Assembly: GCA_918807975.1 (NCBI GenBank)
Contig: OU964920.1
Coordinates: forward strand, 5,716,501 to 5,780,500
Source of the DNA: Aplidium turbinatum
Lineage: Eukaryota > Chordata > Ascidiacea > Aplousobranchia > Polyclinidae
Reading direction: 5' to 3'
DNA: 64,000 bases
Both the position numbers and the translations under genes were made by a program. The notes under the pieces are model-generated. The model was given only the letters and a program-made list of their open reading frames with translations, made no database searches and was not told the origin of the DNA. Numbering within the stretch: position 1 is the first letter of the stretch; each line of letters starts with the position of its first letter. Below are positions 22,502 through 34,357 of this stretch, piece by piece.

Positions 22502-22783
22502 ACCGTATTCTTGCCACTTGAGTAATCGACCGCCGCTTTACCAGTCAGTTTAACTCTTATCTTTGTGGAAAGAAAGAGCCAACAAAACCAGCAGGTGCCT
22601 GGGGTGGGTTATGTGAAGAAAGGCGTTCTTCCCGGCTATCAGCACAAGGCTGATTACTCACTAGCACAGCGAGCAGCAGTAACGCTTCGCTAACCAGAAC
22701 GGTGTAGCTTCCACGCTAGCCATAAAGACCTCCAATTAAACGTTTAAGTTATTTTGGCAGCCGATTGTAGCATCGAATAGACA

Positions 22784-22830
22784 GCGATAGACACGTGTTT
22801 CGCCCATGAGGCTGGGCTCATCAGTATCGC
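22784..22830 (-). ncRNA. type I hammerhead ribozyme, retrozyme unit 3
   Basis: Third identical motif, again 329 bp further on, on the minus strand. It is the last ribozyme in the direct part of the array; the partial fourth unit stops before its ribozyme. Confidence 0.92.
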
Positions 22831-23352
22831 ACCGTATTCTTGCCACTTGAGTAATCGACCGCCGCTTTACCAGTCAGTTTAACTCTTATCTTTGTGGAAA
22901 GAAAGAGCCAACAAAACCAGCAGGTGCCTGGGGTGGGTTATGTGAAGAAAGGCGTTCTTCCCGGCTATCAGCACAAGGCTGATTACTCACTAGCACAGCG
23001 AGCAGCAGTAACGCTTCGCTAACCAGAACGGTGTAGCTTCCACGCTAGCCATAAAGACCTCCAATAAGACCTCCTATTCGATGCTACAATCGGCTGCCAA
23101 AATAACTTAAACGTTTAATTGGAGGTCTTTATGGCTAGCGTGGAAGCTACACCGTTCTGGTTAGCGAAGCGTTACTGCTGCTCGCTGTGCTAGTGAGTAA
23201 TCAGCCTTGTGCTGATAGCCGGGAAGAACGCCTTTCTTCACATAACCCACCCCAGGCACCTGCTGGTTTTGTTGGCTCTTTCTTTCCACAAAGATAAGAG
23301 TTAAACTGACTGGTAAAGCGGCGGTCGATTACTCAAGTGGCAAGAATACGGT

Positions 23353-23399
23353 GCGATACTGATGAGCCCAGCCTCATGGGCGAAACACGTGTCTATCGC
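23353..23399 (+). ncRNA. type I hammerhead ribozyme in inverted retrozyme unit
   Basis: Same 47-nt motif on the plus strand: GCGATA helix I, CTGATGA, GCCC/GGGC helix II, GAAA, ACACGTGT, GTC and TATCGC. It belongs to the unit in opposite orientation to the other three, so transcripts from either strand carry at least one functional-looking ribozyme. Confidence 0.92.
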
Positions 23400-23449
23400 T
23401 GTCTATTCGATGCTACAATCGGCTGCCAAAATAACTAAAACAATTATAT

Positions 23450-24090
23450 ATTAATCATGAAACGCTGTTTCATCATCATTCAACTTCGGTTTTGTCCGTA
23501 CTAGTGGGGGATGGCCGATTCTTTCCTTGCAGCAATTGCCTTCACTCCTATTCTCCATCTAGTTCTGTCCATCGCATCAGTCCGAGCTTGTCTGCCTCAT
23601 TCTTCACCTGTTCTTTTTTGATGTCCCCACTTCCTCTTCCCATCTAACTTCAAAATCAATGCCTTTAAAGAAAACTTTCTCCCTCCTTAGTACATAGTAC
23701 ATGCCCATACCATCTTACTCTATTTTTCCTTGCAAGTTGTTCAATACGGTAGTCTCCTTCAGCTCTTCGGTTTTTTTTCTCTGCACGTTTTTACCCCACA
23801 CATTGCTCTCACCATTGCCCTTTCTGTTCTTCACAGAATTGCAAGTTCACTTTCTCTTAGCACTCATGTCTCACTGCCGTACAATATTGCAGGCCGTACA
23901 CAACTCTGATAGACTTCCCCTATTATTTTTAACAAAACTGTTTTCCGTATAGTATTTTCTCCACCCTGTTTGACAGTGATATAATGGAACTAGGTTTTTA
24001 CTTAATTGATCTCTCCCCTAAGTAATCTCTATTATTATTCTTTTAAATATAAAGAGGGCGCCGTGAGATTTAGTTATTTTAATCATGAAA
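23450..24090 (-). other. pyrimidine-rich stretch, possible LINE remnant
   Basis: The plus strand from 23460 to 23960 is C/T-rich. In minus-strand translation, pieces such as MDRTRWR and AIAARKE resemble the C-terminal end of non-LTR retrotransposon proteins (GWR...RDRWR-like), but the match is weak and broken. The duplicate is at 30265-30905. Confidence 0.3.
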
Positions 24091-25903
24091 TGTGGAGGAT
24101 CAACAGTTGTTATTTAACATTATAATCCCATCTTGTGAAAATCCAAGACTAAATAGTGTATTCAAATGCGCTCAATGGAAAAAGTTTACTGTTTCATTAG
24201 GAACTATATCATGTGATAATCGGTCGATTGAAGTGTTTTATAATATGCCTTCACTGTTTGGAACTCTTCGAACGGCTTTGTTTCAACCCGTTTATATGAA
24301 AGAACATGACAATTTACAACAATTCAAACCTTTTCATATCAACAGTTCAAATGGAAAATTTTACTTAAGGTTACCAGATAATCAAAGAGTGGATAATAAT
24401 TACATGGTACAAATATGGAGTTACGGCACGAGGGGTGTTCGCACAACAGCATACTTCAACTTCAGCATATGCAGTGATTCCAAGTTACCAACTACATTGA
24501 ACATTGTTTTGCCCTCAATGTTTGCATTTGTGATACTTGTTTTTACTGTGGCTGGAATATACTTCCACTGGAATAGAAAGTCTGCAACTCACAGGTGTTG
24601 GAAAGATGAACAGCCCCCTACTAATATTCAAAATGATAGAACAGAATGTCTGCAAAGACAGTTCACCAATGATCTTGTTAATAATGTTCAAACACTTGAA
24701 AGATCTGTCTCAGTTTACATCATTTTTTTGGATGATCACACAAAACATAGAAAAGTGGTTTTAGATTTTGCAAACTATCTTCATGGCGATTTGCATTTTG
24801 ATGTAATTTGTGAACTCTATGAGACAGAGCTAATCTCGGCAGATCCTCTTACATGGATGGAAAAAAGTTTAGCTGAATGCGATAAGGTTATTGTAATTTG
24901 GTCTCCTGAAGCAGCCAAGAAATGGAACGTGTGTAATAACATTGAAGTTCAGCAGGATATGTTTACTCCCATATTAAAACGAATTAAAAAAGATATGTTT
25001 CGAGACAAAAATGTTGGAAAGTATTATTTTGCTTATTTTGACTATTGCACCAAAAATGACATTCCTGATATATTCAGAGAAACTTCCGTGTTTCATTTTA
25101 AGCTTATGAAACAATTTGAAGAACTTTATTTTAGATTACAAGGAATTGAGATGTATATGCCTGGAGCTGTGATCAGAAAAGAAGAAATTGCCTTTGATCG
25201 TTATTTTGACCCAAATGTTACCACATATGGCCCTTCTCTGGAAACGTCTATATGCGAAATGTGTGCTTATGTTAAAGAAAATCCTGATTGGCATCTACAG
25301 CAAAGTTGTATTGGTTTCACTGATTTAAATTTATTTGATTTCTCATTTGCTGACGATTTTATGATTTCTCAAGTGCGTATTGGTGTTAATTTAACACCAC
25401 CAATGTTTGAAAAGTTACATGTGAAACACGACCAACACACTCACTTGGATGATGAAGATTCTGGTTTCCAAAGTGCTTTGAGTTGTAAAGAGAGTCATGA
25501 AAAGCTTAATAAAAAGCCGACATCATCACATACGTATGGCAAGCATGAAAGTTCTCAATCAACTGCATCAAGTTCATTTGTTGAACAGTTTCCTGTGTTG
25601 GATGGATTATTCCAGCAGAAAAGCTGCTTCAATCCAAGGGCAGACAGTGGGTTTTCTACTTCAGTTTCGGACTCAAACTATGACGACCAACTGCATGATG
25701 CTTGTTTATGCACAGACAAATGGTTTCAGCTGGGAAGCTATAATGGACGGGTGCACAGTGACCTTGAGCTTTTAATGCAGGATGAGTCTGATGAAGTTTT
25801 TTCTGAAAATCTACCTTCAATGAAGCTTGTTCCTCTGGACATGGAATCTAATGCCATGGACTCTCTTGCAGCAATAAATAAACTTACTTCAAATTTGTGT
25901 TAG
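24091..25903 (+). pseudogene. 5'-truncated duplicate of IL-17RA-like receptor
   Basis: This is the 3' part of the receptor at 15143-17593 carried by the tandem duplication. It starts inside the ectodomain at the VEDQQLLF block and has no signal peptide, no first ectodomain part and no original promoter. The remaining ~604 codons, including membrane helix, SEFIR and tail with both DSG motifs, are open and essentially identical to the source. The first codon of the open stretch is GTG, a breakpoint artefact and not a start. If transcribed, internal ATGs could give a membrane-anchored SEFIR protein without ligand-binding domain, but no promoter is evident. Most likely a very young pseudogene. 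Confidence 0.88.
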
Positions 25904-25959
25904 TTATGTTTTCCTAGAGAGTTTAAAATTATACTCTTGAGGATGAATAAAGGTAAAGA

Positions 25960-26440
25960 TCCCACAGAAAAGGTCGTTCAGAAATTGATGGAGATGATAC
26001 TTGGTCTAAATGGTTTGTTTGATGTTAACATTTGCTCATTTGATGATGCTGAGGTTTACGTGGTGGTTATTTTTTTTCTAACAAACTTTCTGCTATTGTT
26101 GAAAGGGAAATGCTTGGGTTGTATGGTGATGATGGTCTGGCTATTTTATGTACCTGTACCAGTAATTTATCTTGCCCCAAAGTTGACCATTTGCAAATAT
26201 TTAATCGTTCAAACAACGTGGCATAGGTATTACTGTTGAAACTGGTTTTATTGAAAGTGATTTTCTTGATGTGACTTTGAATCTGTTATGTGGTAAATTC
26301 TGGCCTTATCGAAAACCAACAGTGATCCAATTTATATCCATGCCCAGACTAATCATCCACCTAACATTAAGAAACAAATCCGTACCATGTTATCAAAGCG
26401 ATTATTTTGCGTTGCCACATCCTTTGGCAAGGACATTTCA
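25960..26440 (+). mobile_element. reverse-transcriptase fossil, duplicate copy
   Basis: Second copy of the fossil at 17650-18130, brought along by the segmental duplication and equally broken. It adds no independent information on family. Confidence 0.5.
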
Positions 26441-27116
26441 TTCATTCATTTTATTTTTTGTCATTAACGCGTCCCGGACGAAAAAGATGCAGTACTACAG
26501 GCCTTAAAACTCGTATTTTTTTTCGGCAGCCATCATGACCTACCGCGAGCTCCTTCTCGGCAGCCAAATCTGCACGCTTTGGAGGCCAAAATACAAATAA
26601 TGATAGCACAAGTCAAGTAAATAGACTTAAACTTGCTACAATGCTAAAATGATCACTTAGCGTTGTTGAAGTCTGGGCGACGTCATGCAACAGAAGCGTT
26701 TTATTATGCAATAACTGCTTTATCGGAATTGTAATCTAGTATAGCTGGTCTGCGAGGCTATCTAACGACACAAAATTGTTTCAGCTGCTCAGTAAATTGT
26801 TTCAACTGCATTGCAGAATACCGTCTTTCATAAAATCTAACCATTTACGCCGTTATGATGTCACCATTGGGGGTGTGAAGTCACTAACCCATAGCGGGAA
26901 CATTTTTCAACCACGGATGTCAACTAACTCAATTCTCCTTTTTAACAACAATTCAATGTCCGACAACATTGCATCAACATAAAAATGACAATATTGCCAG
27001 CCAATGTAAATTAGCACTTCAGATTAACACTTTGTTAAAATAAACGTCGGGAATTACAAACAAGACTTACTCAAACATGCAAATGCGCAAAGCTTTTTAA
27101 AAACTTTTTTCTAGAT

Positions 27117-28414
27117 CAGGGGTCACCAACCTTTTTTGCATGCGGGCCACTTTGGCACTAAGGAAAGCTGTGGCGGGTCGCACTAATAAAATTTTAGGTA
27201 AGTTGACTCTTATGCTAGAAAAGAATGCATTTTGTACCCAGTGTCCAGCGTTACATGTTCTTAATGGAAAATACCTTGTCAAGACACGTTTCTTGTACAA
27301 TTTTTATCAGGCACTTTTTGACTCTGCCGCTCTCACATATAAACTGAGCCACACAAAATCTTGCTCTCACAGCTGACTCGCTGACATCTCGCAAATTCAC
27401 AAACACGCTTTGCTGGTGAGAAAGATTTCTTTTCAAAGTAGCAATTTTTTGATTACATACTTCTTCGCTTAGCAACTTGAACTCATCATGGCAACTTTCG
27501 TAATGGCATTTTACGTTGTACTCTTTCTGTATGTTTACTTCATTGCATATTAGACAGGTTGCTTTACTTTTGTTAAAAACAAAAAAGTAATCATTCATCT
27601 AACTTTCATTGAAACTTCTGCCTTCTTCAGTTTATTTAAGCTTCCTATTGTTAGTCTGCGGACCATTGGTGGTTTGCTACGACTGCACAGGTGGTCCATG
27701 GCGATATGACAAGAAATTAAAAAGTCACACATATACGTTGTACAGTACTTACCCTGTCAAAGATAATTGCCGCAGTTCTTTACAACTTAAATGATTTTGA
27801 AAGCTTTTGCTATCCAGTATCATAAATCTTATTTGTTGCACCTTCGTTGCAGTTAAAAAGTTGTTTATGAAAAATCAGTGGTCCGTATCCCAAAAAATTT
27901 CTCAAATAGTGGTCCGTGGATGTTGGTAGCGCTATCATGAATGACATGACTTATAAGAAATTTTGTGGTAGGCTATGCACTGTACTGACAACTTGTTAAC
28001 AATTTTTTTGTAGGTGTTTTTTTGCTTTTTTTTAACTGTTCAACTCAACAACACCCGCTCGACCTGTGCCCGAGCTTTCCAAAATATCAAAACGATTATG
28101 GCGCAACAAGGAGTTTTCGTCATTGTTTTTCAACTGCCCGGATGCATAATAATTCCACTTTGTACGCGTTTTAATCAACCACTGGGACAGTGTGGCTGGA
28201 CATCGCATAACTTTAAGCGACCTCCACCTAGAACTACAATCTGATTGGTCGGTCGGTGGAATCCTATGCAAAGTAAAATTATGCTTCCCGGAAAGTATTT
28301 TTTGCCTTCATGCTCCTTAACTCCTCAATAAAAGCATTTTTGGTTATACTTGTACGCTGATACCTTCCGCGGGCTGCACATAACAGCGTGGCGGCCGCCA
28401 GTTGGTGACCCTTG
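27117..28414 (-). mobile_element. hAT-Charlie transposon, duplicate copy
   Basis: Copy of the element at 18807-20104 inside the second duplication unit, with the same TTCTAGAT flanks and the same BED-finger remnant (minus, 27251-27598). It was copied with the segment and is not a separate insertion. Confidence 0.88.
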
Positions 28415-30905
28415 TTCTAGATCATATAATAGGCGGAAAATTTGTCTTGTGTTTGTTCAGTTATGTTTGTCTAATACTGCTCTATAATCATCCAAAAATC
28501 GCAAACCTGCAACTTGTGGTTTCGCGGCACGGTAATTAACGCTGTTACTCGCGCATCCGCGCACAGTGGATGAATGCGCGCCGCGTGTTGGCCTAATGCG
28601 GTGATCACGGCTGGATATATTCCATATATACAATATCAAATGTTTCCGCACAATACAACAGTAGTGATTATAACGCGCTGACTTAATTCTGCGTCACTCT
28701 TTGATATTCTACATATTTTCGACAGTTAATCCACGCTCATTCTATTGCAAAATTAAATAATTGGCTAGAAGAAACCGGCGGCCAAACTTGGCCGACTGAA
28801 AAAGTAGCACTGGCGGTCATTCAAGCACTACTTAGCGGCCATGGCCGCTAGCTGCTTTAAGGCTTGTACTACTAACTACAATAGTCGATATAGGCCTACC
28901 AGCACATTAATGAACTGGAAAAGGTGGCAAAACCTTGGAATGTTTAAAACGTGCCTGAATAATAGATCATGTAGTAAGCTATATGTCTGTAGTTAGCACG
29001 GCCATAAAACCGAATTTGATAAGATCACCTCTGTTTATGATGATGCCCTTTTGAAAAGTGGTTTAATGGCAAAAGTTTGCTACAATCCTGCTAACACCTC
29101 ACGGTGTTAAGCAGGATTGAAAAAGGAGTCAAAAATTTTTATGGTTTAATTCTCCTTTCAGCTTGCAGGTTGACATCAACATCGGTAGAGAATTGTTTAG
29201 ACTTATTTCTATACATTTTCCACCCCATCACAGGTTGCGTAAGATTTTCAACCTCAATCCTATTTATCTAAGCCATTGCTGCGCTCCAAATATTCCAAAC
29301 ATAATTATCCCCCCACAATAAATCAATATTACAGGCTAACAATGAACCATCTCGGTTTGATTGCAATTGCAGAGTGAAATCTGATTGCCCTTTGAATTGA
29401 CAATGTTTGTAAAAGGCCATTATTTATAAAGCTACCATTGACACGGCTCAAAGGTCCTCTAAAGCTCGTTTCAACAATCATAGATGTTCCTTCACAGATA
29501 GGTCTAAACGTAATTCTACTAAACTATCTAAGGTGGTTTGTTACCTCAAGGACAAGGGTGTTGATCCCAAAATGTCATGGTACATGCACATTGCACAGTT
29601 ATGCTCGCCCACAGTGATTTTAAGAGTTAAGTAAAGCTTTCCGTGACACCACGGAGTATTAAACACGGGCCGGTGGAGTGAGGCACCATTCCACTCACTG
29701 AGTATACACTCAAATCGCGAAAGTAGTATAGTATCGTTCCTGTCGCCATTACTCTAACAAAAACGTAGCTCCATTATCGCGATTAAAAAGTATCGTGTTT
29801 GTAGTGGCACTACAAAAGTAGTGCTCTAGTAACTGTGTTCTAAAAGTAGTTTGCTACTGCCCACCTCTGCAGGTCTGCGACAATTTGATGTATTGATTCA
29901 ATTCTGATTCAGAGACGGCGTTTTTTGAAGACGACCAAAATTCTAAAAGAATTCTTGAAAATCCCCCAATGGCTGCTGTTTTTTCTCACAGTAGTTGCAT
30001 CGTTCATCTGATTAATGCCCAAGTAAAAGCAGAAACATCTGTGCCTTGTATTGTTATTGCTTTAATTGCGTTGCAAAATGCTAATTTATAAAGGTGCAAA
30101 ATGCGACATTTTACATATTCTTGAAGCTGTTGTTTGACTTGATTTTAACTTGCAACTGAACTGTTAGAATGTAAATCACTCTAAATCATCAGATTCAATA
30201 TAATTCTCTAAAACTGAAGCGACCTTGAGATTTTCGAGAATTCGGTTTTAACAAACAATTATATATTAATCATGAAACGCTGTTTCATCATCATTCAACT
30301 TCGGTTTTGTCCGTACTAGTGGGGGATGGCCGATTCTTTCCTTGCAGCAATTGCCTTCACTCCTATTCTCCATCTAGTTCTGTCCATCGCATCAGTCCGA
30401 GCTTGTCTGCCTCATTCTTCACCTGTTCTTTTTTGATGTCCCCACTTCCTCTTCCCATCTAACTTCAAAATCAATGCCTTTAAAGAAAACTTTCTCCCTC
30501 CTTAGTACATAGTACATGCCCATACCATCTTACTCTATTTTTCCTTGCAAGTTGTTCAATACGGTAGTCTCCTTCAGCTCTTCGGTTTTTTTTCTCTGCA
30601 CGTTTTTACCCCACACATTGCTCTCACCATTGCCCTTTCTGTTCTTCACAGAATTGCAAGTTCACTTTCTCTTAGCACTCATGTCTCACTGCCGTACAAT
30701 ATTGCAGGCCGTACACAACTCTGATAGACTTCCCCTTTTATTTTTAACAAAACTGTTTTCCGTATAGTATTTTCTCCACCCTGTTTGACAGTGATATAAT
30801 GGAACTAGGTTTTTACTTAATTGATCTCTCCCCTAAGTAATCTCTATTATTATTCTTTTAAATATAAAGAGGGCGCCGTGAGATTTAGTTATTTTAATCA
30901 TGAAA

Positions 30906-32117
30906 TGCGTTTGTACCAAGTTGGTCGTTTCCAAAAAAGCTGTTTATGAATTGGAGTGTCTCCAAATTGGGCCATTCTGTACCTCTGCTTAGCCGAAAGA
31001 TTGTTTATAAACCATATTTGTCTACTTTGGTTTCAAATCAGTGTTTCAAAATTAGAGTTTCGAAAACTCACTTTTTATACTTTTACCTAGTCCACTTCAG
31101 CATTTTTTACAGTTTTTGTTGCTCATTATCTCTAACCACTTATTTGCTACAGATTTTATATTGTTAAAGAATAAGCCTATCACAATCAGAGCAGAAGCAT
31201 CTTCATTCAATTCACTCATAGCCTGTCATTCATTCATAGCTTTCATCCAATTTATTATTCACAATGCAGTTTTAAATTATGACTTGCTTAAATTAAGTGC
31301 AGTTTTAACAATGGTCACATTTAAGATAATAGCCAGGCTTTGTTGGTTTGATCTGCACTTACTATTTAGTTTTGCACCTAAGGATGTTCTTTTTTGCACC
31401 GTTTTGATAACTTCCTATTTTTATGCATGCTAAAAATTTGACAACATTGATAAATGTAAGCATTATTTTAGTTCTTTATAGCTGTCCAGAGATTTAAAAA
31501 ATTGTAGTGAAATAATTTTATATCAACTCAGTTTCTTAATCGTATATTTTGTATTGGTTTGTGTGCAGTATTGTTTTGGCATTACCGCTTACCAGGTCCT
31601 TTATAGTATTGATTTTTGTATGCAATTGACTTTTCTATGACCGAATAAAAATGTATGATATATATTTTTTTACCAACCTTGAATTGATATCTCTTTGGCT
31701 CTTTTTGCATTCATTTCCTCATACTTGTTTACATCATTATGGTAACTGTTAGTCTTTGAGACAATCTGGGTTAGATGAATATAACTTGCTTGAATATTCA
31801 CTATTCCAATGCAATTGATGCATGTTAACCATTTTATAGAAGTTGGATAGGCCTATTTTTTAAATTTTAAGCTCAATTTAACAGTGACAATTTGTGAAAC
31901 GATTTTGCAAAGTTTGCAGTTTTTTTAACAGTATTTTGTTGCACCATTATGTGATGGTAAATCTAATAGTGTGCTTTTTGCTGCCAAAATATCTAGCTAC
32001 TGTATTATGTCCTACGCTGCTACATAATCGAAATCAGGTTGAGAGCTATACAAGCTATTGTTACAATATTACATAAATGTGTATCTTAAAGGTGTAAAGA
32101 TTTGTACTTTTTTCTGC
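30906..32117. other. single-copy AT-rich intergenic stretch
   Basis: After the end of the duplication the sequence is T-rich and holds no recognisable gene. In the unduplicated ancestor this was the region downstream of the second receptor. No repeats with clear ends were seen. Confidence 0.35.
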
Positions 32118-32125
32118 TTTGCTAG

Positions 32126-33343
32126 CTGGGTTTTTTTTCGGTCGTTTATCGGTCATTGACCGATTTTTTAGAAAAATGTCTGAAAAAAATATTGTCAATT
32201 CGGTCAAAATGTCCGAAAAAATATAATATAGTCCAGGCCTCGAAATATCCGGCGGTCATGGCGAACATGACCTCCGGAATGACCTCGAATGTCTGCCGAA
32301 GCCGACTCATTGGTCGGTCATAAATGACCGCCGCAAAATTCTTGACAAAAATAGAGCTAATGCAGCAAAATATATTTTAAATTTGAATTGTTACAATTGT
32401 TTGTTTAACGCGAACAAATACGGAGCTGAAACAATAATAGTATAGGCAATTGCTTTAAACATCACATTAGAGTGGCGTGGTTAACGAGCTGATGGCAAAA
32501 GTAGCCATTTTTACATCATTTCAACGCCTTGCAATGTTACCTTGAAATAAAGTTGTCTGAACTTTTCGGCAGAATATGTATTCTAATTTTAACGATGAGG
32601 ATTATTGCGTTACATTGATCGTTTGTTAAAAAAAAAACGTCACAGAGAAGCAAGTCTCAGCTGGGTTCCGCACGTGCTTAGGCGAATGTGGCGACCTTAT
32701 TCACGCTGATACTGATAGAAATAGAATTTCTGCACTGCGCCAGCAGTGATCGCTTGGCACAACGATTCTATAACGCGAAAACCACGGAATAAGTGATCGT
32801 AGTTGCTTTTATAATAAGGAAATTTGGATTGTTGTTTTCAATTGTGTCTATTGCGTCATTACACGACTGTCATTAACGCACTGATTTATTTGCAAGCAAT
32901 CTGCTCCAGTACACTTCAGGGTCGGTTACTTAAACCATCAACCATTACAGAGTTATTCTGTTGCAGAAAATCTTCTTCTACAAACACGACTACACAATAC
33001 TGATAGTGTGATTTTGTGCAAAACCTACATGCAAAAAATATGTCCGGTTGAGATATTAAATGTCCGCTGAAAGGGCTAGTCCGGTAGGACATGCTTGACC
33101 GCCGGAAAAAAGTACAAATTTCGAGGCCTGTAGTCAATTTGGTCTAAATGTCCGAAAAAAAAACGTTTCTCAGCAAAACTTAATGTTGTAGTTAGTCAGG
33201 AAGTGCAAATTTTGGTTTGTATCAGCTACTTGAAAGGAAACATTTTCATCAGAAAAAATAACCGAAATAAATAAAAAATGACCAAATTTTTTCAAGTCAT
33301 TTCGGACAAATGACCGAAAAGCCTCAGCGAAAAAAAAACTCAG
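32126..33343. mobile_element. MITE-like element with 8-bp TSD, interrupted by another element
   Basis: The ends CTGGGTTTTTTTTCGGTC and (inverted) CTGAGTTTTTTTTTCGC are flanked by TTTGCTAG (32118-32125 and 33344-33351). It is rich in CGGTCATT/AATGACCG motifs. Most of its length is a second insertion at 32234-33130. Related copies: a half copy at 35045-35190 and a short complete copy at 51326-51475. The 8-bp duplication suggests a hAT-type source; no coding part. Confidence 0.8.
32234..33130. mobile_element. nested non-autonomous element, CAGGCCTCGAAAT ends, 5-bp TSD
   Basis: Perfect 13-bp inverted ends (CAGGCCTCGAAAT / ATTTCGAGGCCTG) with TAGTC on both sides (32229-32233 and 33131-33135). Inserted in the element at 32126-33343. 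Internally it contains repeated GGTCAT/ATGACC motifs. A truncated copy lies at 34760-35044 and an isolated end at 6142. Superfamily uncertain. Confidence 0.82.
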
Positions 33344-33351
33344 TTTGCTAG

Positions 33352-34357
33352 TGAGCTATAAAATGCACAGTATGATGTTGTTTGATCAATTGTGAATTCT
33401 TACTGTAATTTTGTGCAAAGAGACTACACTACAGTTAAAGTAGTGGTTTTCACTGGTTTTGTACAAAATTTTCCAACAACCATGATACTTGCAATCAATG
33501 AACTTTAAGCGATTTGGGCATTTATATTCAAGCGTTCCATGTTTTATGCAAATTACGCATCATAATTTTACAGCTGTATCCTTTTCCAATAAGAAAAGCT
33601 TTTATTTTTACATAATAAACATGTGCAAATGTGTTAAAAGTTGCCAAGTTATCAACTTATTGGTGTATGTAAAACTATAATCTTCTGCAAAAAAGTATGT
33701 AATACTGCTACTCAAACATATGTGCAGTTGATTAATTGGTACACAGTGATTGGATGATTTTACTAATGTGATAGCACTCAGTCACAGATATATGATACAA
33801 AAAAACTAAAGTTAAGTAGCCTATTCTGATAGAGAGGAGGATAATTTGCTGAACATTAATATTTTTTATCATCTTTAAAAGTTAAAATTGTTGTGTAGAA
33901 TCTGTAGATGAGTGATTAACTTGCTTGCATTGGTAGAATGCTTGTACAGGCTGCTTTCTTTGTTCATACTAATTGCCAGTGTTTTTGCAGGTACGATAGG
34001 TCAATTGATTACAGTTGAAATAAGTATTAAAATATATCTTGTCTGAGTCTTAAAACGTATCATCAACGACTCAACGTATCGTCTGTGGAGGGTGAGATTT
34101 GTCTGGTTTTGTAATGTCTGCTTTTTAAGGGTGTCTGTCTATGAAGAGGATGATGAGGGTTCTAGATACAGCATCTCCCATAGGTAGATCGTTAACTTGG
34201 CTATAGAACTTCTTCTTGAATGTGAAGATGTTGTTCTGAAGGTTAATCTAGAGAAGGGAGCCAATCTCTTCTGGGTGGAATGGGCTGCAAATCTGTGTTT
34301 TTCCAGTTCTCATAAACGAAGTACAACAAAATAACAAAAATCTGAACCTTACCACCC
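33352..34357. other. intergenic stretch, nothing recognised
   Basis: AT-rich sequence with scattered stops in all frames. No family, tRNA or repeat with clear borders was found. Confidence 0.3.

Larger units (their letters stand above)
21955..23437. mobile_element. retrozyme-like retroelement: 329-bp hammerhead monomers with inverted terminal unit
   Basis: The insertion holds three complete 329-bp direct monomers (starting 21955, 22284, 22613), a partial fourth (22942 to about 23066), then about 1.1 monomers in inverted orientation to 23437. Each complete monomer has a type I hammerhead ribozyme: minus strand in the direct units, plus strand in the inverted one. The insertion is flanked by AAACAATTATAT (21943-21954 and 23438-23449), and the empty site is preserved in the tandem duplicate near 30253. 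Tandem monomers of this size, a type I hammerhead with a very short helix III and 8-12-bp target duplications are the known features of metazoan retrozymes, non-autonomous elements thought to spread through circular RNA. There is no protein-coding capacity. Confidence 0.9.
15781..24090 (+). repeat. tandem segmental duplication, copy 1 (8,310 bp with insert)
   Basis: This block, from within the receptor ectodomain to AATCATGAAA at 24090, is directly followed by a second copy. Until the retrozyme insertion the offset is exactly 8,310 bp. Without the 1,483-bp insertion and its 12-bp target duplication, the two copies are the same length. The breakpoints share the microhomology AATG. Only a few base differences were noticed, e.g. 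near 20747 and 23912. Confidence 0.95.
24091..30905 (+). repeat. tandem segmental duplication, copy 2 (6,815 bp)
   Basis: Second copy of the block starting at 15781. It contains the truncated receptor, the reverse-transcriptase fossil, the hAT element at 27117-28414 and the downstream non-coding region. It lacks the retrozyme insertion: the empty site reads straight through AAACAATTATATATTAATC at about 30253-30272. After 30905 the sequence becomes single copy. Confidence 0.95.

Noticed and set aside
21955-23437. CRISPR-like or satellite array
   Set aside because: The repeats are contiguous 329-bp monomers with ribozymes and target duplications, which fits a retrozyme insertion; there are no spacers.
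24091-24093. GTG/ATG near 24088-24094 as a start for the duplicated receptor
   Set aside because: The in-frame codon is a GTG (valine inside the ectodomain in the full copy), and the nearby ATG is in another frame that stops quickly. It is only the duplication breakpoint.
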